Shown piece by piece: positions 56,013 to 64,000 of a stretch of DNA of 64,000 bases (its first letter is position 1; the number at the start of each line of letters is the position of its first letter). The stretch is from Erythroxylum novogranatense (taxonomy: Eukaryota > Streptophyta > Magnoliopsida > Malpighiales > Erythroxylaceae): contig CM057233.1 of NCBI GenBank assembly GCA_029891385.1, positions 34,392,540 through 34,456,539 of the forward strand, read 5' to 3'. The position numbers and the translations under genes are program-made. The notes under the pieces were generated by a model that saw only the letters and a list, made by a program, of their open reading frames with translations, made no database searches and was not told the origin of the DNA.

Positions 56013-59000
56013 GGTATTAGATACTGGTTGTGGTTCTCACTTGTGTAATAACATGCAGATGTTAACAAGGAGTAGATCATTGAAGAAAGGAAAAGTGGAC
56101 CTGCGAGTTGGCAATGGAGCATGATTTGTTGCATTAGCTATAGGGACTTGTAGTTTAGCTTTTCCTTCTGGCCTTATATTGGAACTCGATAATTTTTATT
56201 ATGTTCCTGTTATTACAAGAAACATCATTTCTATTTCTCATTTGGATTTGAATGGATTTGTCTTTATTATTAAGAATAACAGTTGTTCTTTTTATAAAGA
56301 TGATGTTTATTATGGATCTGGATTGCTTACAAATGGTTTGTATGAGTTAGATCTAGAAAGGCCAATTCTCAACATAAATAGTAAGAAAAGTAAATTAAGT
56401 AACCAAACTCAATCTTACTTATGGCATTGTAGGTTAGGTCATATCAATGAAACTAGAATCACAAAATTACATAAACAAGGATACTTGGATCCTTTTGATT
56501 ATGAATCATATGAAATTTGTGAATCTTGTTTATTAGGAAAGATGACCAAACTACCCTTTAAGGGAAAGGGACAACGTTCTAGTGAGTTAATAGAATTAGT
56601 ACATTCAGATGTATGTGGACCTATGTCCACAAATGCTAGAGGTGGATACATATATTTCATTACGTTCACAGATGACCATTCTAGATATGGTTATGTGTAC
56701 TTGATGACACAAAAGTCTGAATCATTTGAAAAGTTTAAAGAATTTAGATTAGAGGTAGAGAAACAAACTGGTAAAAGTATTAAGACACTTAGATCAGATC
56801 GAGGTGGTGAATACTTAGATTACGAGTTTCTTGGTTACTTAAAAGAGAATGTGATTCTTTCACAATGGTCTCCTCCTGCAACTCCACAACACAATGGAGT
56901 TTCTGAAAGGAGAAATTGTACACTATTGGATATGGTACGTTCCATGATGAGTCATGTAGGCCTTCCAATATCCTTTTGGGGATACGAAATTGAAACTGCA
57001 ATATATCTTCTAAATAGAGTTCCATCTAAATCTGTGGATAAGACACCATATGAGATATAAACTGGTAGAAGACCTGGATTATCACATTTAAAGATTTGGG
57101 GATGTGACGCTTATATGAAGCGTACAATATCTGATAAGCTTCAAGCCAAATCAGATAAATGTAAATTTGTGGGATATCCGAAAGAAACTTTCGGTTATCA
57201 ATTCTATCATCCTATTGAGCAAAAGGTGTTTGTCTCAAGACATGCTACATTCTTAGAGAAAGAGTTTATTCTCAAAGAAAGTAGTGGGAGTGAAGTTGAA
57301 CTTAGAGAAGTTCAAAAACCACAGATTCACATCAACATGGAACAAGAACCTCAAGTTGATACATATGATGTACAACAAAGAGTTCAAGAAACACATAGTC
57401 CGCGACGAACTAGTAGGATACATCCTCCTCCTTTTAGATTAGATCTACATGTTGAGCATGGAGAGGATAACGTATCACTCATAGAAGATGAGACGAATAC
57501 TTTTAAAGAAGCAATGTCAGACATTGATTCTTTAAAATGGCAAGAAGCTATGAAATCCGAAATGGAATCCATGTACACTAACCAAGTTTGGACTTTGGTG
57601 AATGCACCTGAAGGTATAGTACCTATTGGGTGCAAGTGGGTTTTTAAAAGAAAAACTAACATGGATGGCAATGTACATACGTACAAAGCAAGGTTGGTGG
57701 CAAAAGGTTACAGAAAAAAACACGGAGTTGATTTTGATGAAACCTTTTCGCCAGTAGCAATGCTTAAATCCATAAGGATTTTACTCGCTATAGCTGCATA
57801 ACATGATTATAAACTTTGGCAAATGGATGTCAAAACAACATTTCTCAATGGGAATTTGCAAGAGGATGTGTACATGACACAACCTGAGGGTTTTGAATCC
57901 AAAGAATTTCCTAATCAGGTTTGCAAGTTGCAAAGGTCCATTTATGGCCTTAAGCAAGCGTCGCGGAGTTGGAACATCTGTTTTGATGAGATAATCAAAG
58001 AGTTTGATTTTATCAAAAATGTGGATGAACCTTGTGTTTACAAGAAGGTAAATGGGAGTGCAGTTGTTTTCTTAGTGCTTTATGTGGATGACATATTGCT
58101 TATAGGAAATGGCATTTCAATGCTCCAGTCTGTTAAGATATGGCTATCAAAGAACTTTTCCATGAAGGATATGGGAGAAGCAGCTTATATACTGGGTATA
58201 AAGATCTATAGAGATAGATCAAAAAGGTTGCTTGGATTATCTCAATCCACGTATATAGATAAAGTGCTAAAGAGGTTTAACATGGAGAATTCTAAGAAGG
58301 GATTCTTACCCATGTCACATGGGATTTCTCTCTCAAAGAGTATGTGTCCACAAACATAAAAGGAGAGAGATAAAATGGATTATGCTTCGGCAATTGGATC
58401 AATCATGTATGCAATGCTATGTACTAGACCAGATGTTGCTTATGCTTTGAGCATAACAAGCAGATATCAAGCTAATCCTGGTGAAGGTCACTAGACGGTT
58501 GTGAAAAATATCTTGAAGTACTTGAGAAGGACTAAAGATATTTTTTTGGTCTATGGAGGAGCTGAACTGATAGTTCAGGGTTATTTGGATGCCAGTTTTC
58601 AGTCAGATCAAGACGATAGTAGATCACAGTCAGGGTGCATTTTCACGCTTTATGGTGGTGCAGTTAGTTGGAAGAGTTCCAAATAACCAACCATCGCAGA
58701 TTCAAGAATCGAAGCAGAGTACATTTTAGCGTCAGAGGCGGCAAAGGAAGCAGTTTGGATCAAGAAGTTCATCACTAAACTTGGAGTGGTTCCTAGCATT
58801 GTTGAGCCCATAATATTGTATTGTGACAATAACGGTGCTGTCACAATGGTCCAAACATGTACTCAGGAAGTTTCACTTGATCAGGGAGATAGTGGAGCGA
58901 AAAGACATATCATTGGAGCGAGTTCCCACTGAAGAGAATCTAATTGATCCTCTTACTAATCCACTATCTCAAAAGAGACATGATAGACATATGGATGGCT

Positions 59001-59034
59001 ATAGTATTCGATACATTAGCAATTGGCTTTAGTG
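56013..59034 (+). pseudogene. Copia-3 pol, degraded but with all domains
   Basis: Order: protease motif LDTGCGSHLC (about 56020-56050), a stop at 56123-56125, then a 293-codon frame (56179-57060) with GAG-pre-integrase (LWHCRLGHINETRI), integrase zinc region (CESCLLGKM) and core (HSDVCGPM, LRSDRGGEY, NGVSERRN). A TAA at 57058 stops it. 57115-57801 holds the integrase C-terminal region and the start of reverse transcriptase (WVFKRKTN, KARLVAKGYRK). A stop at about 57799 precedes 57823-58359 with QMDVKTTFLNG and the catalytic LYVDDILLIG. RNase H follows in pieces (58501-58686 and, after a frameshift near 58840, 58823-59032), ending before the polypurine tract. Confidence 0.9.
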
Positions 59035-59046
59035 CAAGTGGGAGAT

Positions 59047-60573
59047 TGTTAGTTTATGCCCTTGCAGCCAATTTATTTTGTTTGTAAATAATTGTATGAC
59101 ATTATTATTCATTAATTAATGGCATTCTTTATCTTTATGAATTTGTTAATTATTTAATTATTATTCAGAAGATAAAATCCTTGGAATAATTATCGTAATT
59201 GAAATTATGATGAGATCATAATTTATGAGATTCAATTTACACTTATGTATTATTCCTAAATGTTCCTAATTGTAGTTTCATTAAGACTGGATATTGATGA
59301 AACGGTAAAATTAGCACACATTATGTTTCTTTCTTATGAAGAAAGCTATTGATCTCATTAATTAAAGTATAGAGATACTTAAACTAATGTGTATGTGATT
59401 ATTAGAGAATAAATCACTGAACTGACCTGATTATGAGAATTCCAAATAGAATATTACTTATATGTGTATGGACTATCTCATAATGATGGTTGTATAATTG
59501 ATCCTCAGACTTGAGATTACTAATATATCTAGTATGGGAATTATTATATTTTGAGACTACTTATGAATTGTCCTAGGATAATTCTGTCGGTAGTAATTCG
59601 ATACAATATGAACCATATGTAGATAATTGAGTAAGTCGATAAATGATTCGTCACTCTAAAGTAATTAGATATAATATTCTATTGTTCTTGATTGGTATTG
59701 ATTTATGGAATTCTCTGGCCAGAGTCAATTGATATTTGAAAAGGAGTTTTTAAATTTCAATTATAAATCAATTACTAATTAGCAAGGACGAACATAATTG
59801 GATACTAAAGAGTAGACACTATATCCATACTCTGTCCAATTAAAATATTAGATGACGAGAGGATTAAATTATACATTATAGCTATGCATGGACAGGTTAA
59901 GTCAATCACCTTGACATTCCTAATGTTTGGGTAATTATGACATGTTGCTAGACGTCAATCATAATTTATGATTATGAATTATCTAATTGGAGAATTAAAG
60001 ATAAATTAAAAGGAGTTTTAATTTATCTAATTCTAATTATGAATTAGAATTATAATTTATAATCATTGCCAAATTATTAGGAACCTAATGGGTCATACAT
60101 CAAAGAGCAATTTGTGAAAGAAAAATCAATTTAATTAAGTTGGACTTAATTATAAAGTTTGAGAAACTTTGGGAATCAAATATAGAGATATTTGATTTTA
60201 TTAAAATTAAATTAATTAGAATTAGAATTTGATTCTAATTATAATTAGAGAGTTTTAATTTTAATAAAATTCTATCTTGATTTTTCTATTTAAAGGGAAA
60301 AACTTTATGAAAGCTAGCACTTTCTGTCTTCTTCCTCCAAAAACAGTTTGGAAATTGCTCTGTGGATATCATCAAAGGCTGGACACGTGAACAGCTAGTG
60401 ATTGATCTTTCAGAGAAAAGTTTCTAATTTTTTCTCGGGAAAGCGAACAAGATAGGATTTCTAATCCGAATAATGTTTTTATTCAAGTTTAATCAATTAT
60501 CGGGATCTGCTCGGAATCTGTAAAATTTTTGTTTCTGCTACACCCGTGATTCGATCATGGTTGGATTCCAACA
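59047..60573 (+). repeat. Copia-3 3' LTR
   Basis: 1,527 bp; preceded by the polypurine tract gcaagtgggagat (59034-59046). It contains two extra segments relative to the 5' LTR, near 59160 and 60005. Confidence 0.93.
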
Positions 60574-60929
60574 TAGCCAACTATGTTTCTGAAGGAGATT
60601 GTTATTGGATTGTATTAAAGTTAAAGACATGGTGAAACAAATTCAAAATCATCATCAGTCAGTGGCATGAGCAACAAGATATTTCTAAACTAATCAATAG
60701 GTTTACCTTACCAAGGGTCACTAAGACGTCCTAGAATAAGTATACGAAACTAAAAAGTTTGTTTTCATAATCTTGTTAAAAGAAAAGCAATATAAGCCAA
60801 TGGAGCATTTGGGATCAGAATTTTGAAGCAATTGCTAATCTGGAGCATACTGTGAGTAGACCGAGATGGTCTCATGTTATTCTTTGTTCTATTTTGTTTT
60901 ATTTTGTATAAATTGATTACTGAATGTGA
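60574..60929. other. Flank of Copia-3, no gene seen
   Basis: 356 bp without a recognisable gene or repeat family; its first five bases are the right target-site copy of Copia-3. Confidence 0.5.
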
Positions 60930-61991
60930 TTGATTATTGGGTTCCGGAAAGGAGGTCTGATGATTGTGATACTGGGTTGTGATATTGAAGTGCTACTTGA
61001 ATGTGAATTGGATGACCTATGTGTATTTAATGTGATTGACAAATGTGTTTAGAATGTGCTTTATATGTGATAAGTGCTGGACCACGGTCCGATGACAAAT
61101 GGGTTTTGAATGTGAAATTGCATATGTATGAGATATGTTTACTGTTAAGTGCCGGACTACGGTCCGATGACATGTGAAAGTGAGTGTATGGGATTGATTC
61201 ATTTCATTGCATAAGTGTATGAAATATAATGGTTGTTGTGACCAGAGTAGCCACCGATCAGAGCTTTAATCACAACGAGTGAAAATGAGCTTCGAGCTCA
61301 TAGGTGATTCAGAGCCTCGGGCTCAACGTTTAACGAGCCCTGTATCCTCCGAATGGATAAGAGATAGTTATTAATGAGCCCTACATGGGACAGTTTAGGC
61401 ACTCAGTCACAACAAGATAACAAATGAAAAGTGATTCTCATGCGCATTGCATACGCATAGTATGAATGATTAAGTGTATCGAATGTGAATAATGTGAATG
61501 TGAATGTGGAATGTGTGAGTTATGTGTTATGTGATTGGGTGAGCTATCGATGATGGTTACTCATTGAGTTTGCAAAACTCACCCAAAATTTGTAATTATT
61601 TTTTACGATTTGAAGAATACCCCGTTAGGTAAAAGGGAGTATAATTATTGCAAACAAGGGAAAGTTAGAAGTTGGGATTAGTTCGCGTCTGCCTTGTGTC
61701 TTTTTCTTTTCACACTGAATTGTATTTTCCACAAAGTATTGTATTTAGTGTATTTGAATATATTTGGTGTGTATAACTTACCGATTGGAAAAAGGTTTGC
61801 AAAAGAGATTGATCATAGTGTAATGTGATTTGTTTTTGGAATGTACAAATCGAAATTCTAGTTTAAGAAAAAAAATAAAATTTTTATAATGAGTTTTTGA
61901 CTAAGTGATGTAGCACGCCACCCTCGCGGGGCACGGACTTGGATATCACCATCGATGTCGGGTTCGGGTCATGCGGGAGAGAGGTGTTACA
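60930..61991 (+). mobile_element. Gypsy-type LTR fragment related to the solo LTR
   Basis: The right end is clear: gaggtgttaca at 61981-61991. It has the block with tatcgatgatggttactcat and a stem-loop (61565-61581) that also occurs in the solo LTR (35930-35990) and, inverted, in the Gypsy-5 LTRs, as well as aataccccgtta (61616) like the solo LTR agtaccccgttg. A segment near 61900 (ggatatcaccatcgatgtcgg) matches the solo LTR near 36350. The left end is uncertain. Confidence 0.7.
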
Positions 61992-62539
61992 AAGACAATT
62001 GTAATATTGTATTTGGTACATGGTTTGGTTATATTAAAGGTCTTGACTTTGGCCCTATGCCAAATGGTTCAACCTCATCGAGTAAAACATTCATTCAACA
62101 ACTTTATGAGGAAAACAAGATGCTTAAAGGTTAATTACAACATACTCGAAAAAAGTTAGTCAAGCATGATAAGTACCTCAAAAAAATTACTTGGCTCAAA
62201 TTATAATAGTAGTAAAGATGAAAGTGAATGGTATTAATTACATCTCTTATACTTTTTTTTCTTAGATTATAGATTTCGAGAAGATGCAATGGCTGAGTTA
62301 TTTGTATTATAATTTGTAAACTAGTCTCTATATCTATTATTTTCTATATAAAATTGTTAAAGTCTAACTAAAATCTTGTATATGATATTTTATTTTTTAT
62401 ATATAAGGCTTCAAATTATCAATTATTTTTGTACATTTTTAGTATAATAAATTAACAATAAAAATATATCGATACATTATATACAATAATATGGATTAAA
62501 ATGTAACAAATAATTTATTCCAAAATGATATAACATTTG
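61992..62539. other. AT-rich stretch, no gene seen
   Basis: There is no recognisable coding region; the later half is nearly pure A+T. It may be part of the CACTA element that ends at 62916. Confidence 0.5.
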
Positions 62540-62916
62540 TTTAAAACATAACTAAAAAAATTTCACTATTTTCTACAAACTGTACTTTTAGCTACGTTTC
62601 TGAAAACATAGCCACAAGCTTTTAGCTACAATTTTAGAAATGTAGCTAATAGTTTTTAGCTACAAAAAATAAGCGTAGCCATACCTATTGGGGACAATTC
62701 CTCAAAATGTCACAAATAGTTTTTGGCTACGATAATAAAGCATAGTCAAAAACCATTAGCAATGATTATTACAGATGTCATCTATAGTTTTCAACTATGG
62801 GATTTTGGTGGCACTTTAGGTGAAGAAATTAAATCGTTGCTAATAACTATTAGTGACGATTTTTGTACCTTTAGCTACGATTTTTTTCATAGTCAAAGGT
62901 CAATTTTGTTATAGTG
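62540..62916. mobile_element. CACTA (En/Spm-type) transposon end
   Basis: The right end reads ggtcaattttgttatagtg (62898-62916), i.e. CACTATAACAAAATTGACC on the minus strand, the typical CACTA terminus. Before it lie at least six copies of a subterminal word tttagctacg / tttagctaca / gtttttggctacg in both orientations, as expected of transposase-binding subterminal repeats. The opposite end was not found, so the element is partial or its left end has decayed. No transposase is present. Confidence 0.7.
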
Positions 62917-62925
62917 ACATCACTT

Positions 62926-63120
62926 TTCCAAATTTTGCTAAACAAGTTACTATTGAGTTTAAGTCTGGTTTAATCAATCTTTTTCCCAACTTTCATGGTC
63001 TTGTAGGTGAAGATGCTCACAAGCATCTCAAGGATATTGAAGTGATTTGTCTTAGTATGAAACCTCAAGGGGTGATGAAAGAATAGATTATGTTAGGAGC
63101 CTTTTTTTATTGAATCCAAC
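62926..63120 (+). pseudogene. Athila/Tat-like gypsy gag fragment
   Basis: A stretch of about 55 residues (FKSGLINLFPNFHGLVGEDA, then HKHLKDIEVICLSMKPQGV) strongly resembles the gag core of plant Athila/Tat retrotransposons. It begins within 10 bp of the CACTA end and is cut by a TAG at 63083-63085, after which resemblance continues weakly for a few codons. No other part of that retrotransposon is seen. Confidence 0.7.
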
Positions 63121-63137
63121 CAACTTCTGCACCACTG

Positions 63138-63320
63138 TAGGCGTGTTTGGTTAACAGCTTTTTAGCTTTTTTTGACTGTTTGATTTAATTAGTTGTTTGA
63201 TCCATATCAATAAGCTCTTTATTTTTTTTGTTAGGAGCTAGTTGGGTTGGCTGATTCAACCCAACCAGCAATTTTTTCACCAGCTCCTTTATTGGAGTAT
63301 TTGAAGATAGCTGATTGATT
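63138..63320. mobile_element. hAT/MITE-like fragment
   Basis: It begins aggcgtgtttggttaacagc, a common start of plant hAT-type MITEs, and holds an inverted repeat ttgggttg...caacccaa (about 63242-63264). The right terminus is not clear. Confidence 0.4.
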
Positions 63321-63753
63321 TATGTCGACATTGCCCCTTTTTACTCTCCGCTCTCTATTCTCAGTCTTTTCCATATTCTTCTTTTTCCTCTTTACATTTG
63401 GCTTATTCTTTTTCCTAAACATTCAAAGCATTTTCTTCCTTCTGGCTTGTCTCCCATCCCCGATCCGACGTAAGTTCTGCAGTAAGCCCTTCCATAAACC
63501 TGCAGAGGCCAAGTTCTTAACATTGCTCATCTTCCCTTAAAATATCCTGAACACCGTGCAAGTCAATAATACTTTAAAATCATTTGTTATTTGTCATCTT
63601 CCCTTAAATTGCATTTAACTATTCCTTCATATCTAATACAATATTTTGCGCTAACAGAGGAGACCTCTTACCAAGCACCTATGGCAAAAAATGTAAATGA
63701 AAGTAGAACAAACAATGCAGATATTGGAGTGAGGAATCCCAGGTCGACGAGAT
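63321..63753. other. Spacer, no gene recognised
   Basis: Pyrimidine-rich stretch (63330-63440) giving a phenylalanine-rich low-complexity frame, then sequence without recognised content. A short frame starting at 63681 (MAKNVNESRTNNADIGVRNP) leads into the repeat at 63754; its nature is unknown. Confidence 0.5.
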
Positions 63754-63928
63754 TTTCTAACTTTATCATAGTATAAAGAGGTTGTGCTCATTACGCATCA
63801 TCATATATCACCATATTATTCTCCAATGCAGGCCCGAACTCTGTGTAGCTTTTTATACCTATTGCAAGGTCACCATCAACGTGGTTTTAACCAGGTGAAT
63901 CGTCCATGTCCTCAACACCGTTATGGTG
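63754..63928 (+). repeat. 175-bp dispersed repeat, copy B
   Basis: Direct copy of 2041-2215 with about eight transitions. Here the left flank is not an LTR, so it shows an LTR-free version of the site. After 63928 the copies diverge (gataatttg against gtggttgtg). Confidence 0.75.
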
Positions 63929-64000
63929 ATAATTTGATTAAGGGGTAAATTGGACTATAAATTAGTTAAATCTAAAATTGAGGTAAAGGTAACCTTAGAC
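63929..64000. other. Window end, nothing recognised
   Basis: Short A+T-rich tail with no feature. Confidence 0.4.

Larger units (their letters stand above)
26224..60573 (+). mobile_element. Copia-3: Ty1/copia element, outermost layer of a four-level nest
   Basis: LTRs are 26224-27693 (1,470 bp) and 59047-60573 (1,527 bp). The flanks taggc (26219-26223) and tagcc (60574-60578) read as a 5-bp duplication with one change. Without the nested insertion the element is about 8.85 kb, close to Copia-2. Order: LTR, primer-binding site, 1.9-kb leader, gag, protease, integrase, reverse transcriptase, RNase H, polypurine tract, LTR. Gypsy-4 interrupts gag at 29982/55478. The LTRs differ by many substitutions and two insertions of about 20-30 bp in the 3' copy (near 59160 and 60005), so it is older than Copia-1 or Copia-2. 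Confidence 0.93.

Noticed and set aside
26224..60573. A single giant 34-kb copia element
   Set aside because: Target duplications and LTR pairs show nested insertions; the net copia element is about 8.9 kb.
63322..63540. Membrane protein from the phenylalanine-rich frame
   Set aside because: It is the translation of a pyrimidine-rich low-complexity tract without start context or neighbours.

Overview
This window is plant nuclear DNA, almost certainly from a eudicot. The evidence is one spliced bHLH gene of the brassinosteroid-linked BEE type with six GT-AG exons, surrounded by Ty1/copia, Ty3/gypsy chromovirus, LINE, SINE-like, CACTA and MITE sequence in AT-rich spacers. About 80% of the window is transposon. 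The only gene that looks functional is the bHLH gene at 5574-11387; every transposon reading frame carries stops, frameshifts or deletions.

Layout. 1-2040: LTR of a gypsy-type element that begins outside the window, with a SINE-like insertion inside it. 2041-2215: a 175-bp repeat that recurs at 63754-63928. 2216-5460: AT-rich spacer with a MITE end, then the promoter with a palindromic G-box and a TATA box. 5574-11387: the BEE-type gene, whose second intron holds a complete 4.4-kb copia element (Copia-1). 11388-12318: 3' flank. 12319-26052: an L1-type LINE (+) split in two by an 8.4-kb copia element (Copia-2, minus strand, 14325-22764).

26224-60573 is one four-level nest. Copia-3 (+) has its gag split by Gypsy-4 (minus, 29983-55477). 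The left LTR of Gypsy-4 is split by Gypsy-5 (minus, 30885-45097). The left LTR of Gypsy-5 is split by a 4.3-kb solo LTR (+, 32112-36396). Target-site duplications (TSDs) and matching LTR lengths place the nest boundaries. 60574-64000 holds a decayed LTR fragment, a CACTA-transposon end, a fragment of Athila/Tat-like gag, a MITE-like piece and the second copy of the 175-bp repeat.

Points that deserve attention: (1) Copia-1 sits 10 bp from the 3' splice site of BEE intron 2 and has displaced its likely branch point. (2) Many single-base lesions turn CAG or CTG into CG, in Copia-1 coding sequence and in one member of otherwise near-identical LTR pairs; this looks like a read or consensus artefact at CHG-methylated cytosines. 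(3) Several different gypsy LTRs share a small stem-loop with a compensated base pair, followed by a 3'-splice-site-like tract. (4) The Gypsy-4 LTR carries a tandem array of TGACGTCA bZIP-type sites, interrupted by the Gypsy-5 insertion. All of this was read by eye; identities, ages and family names below lineage level are estimates.
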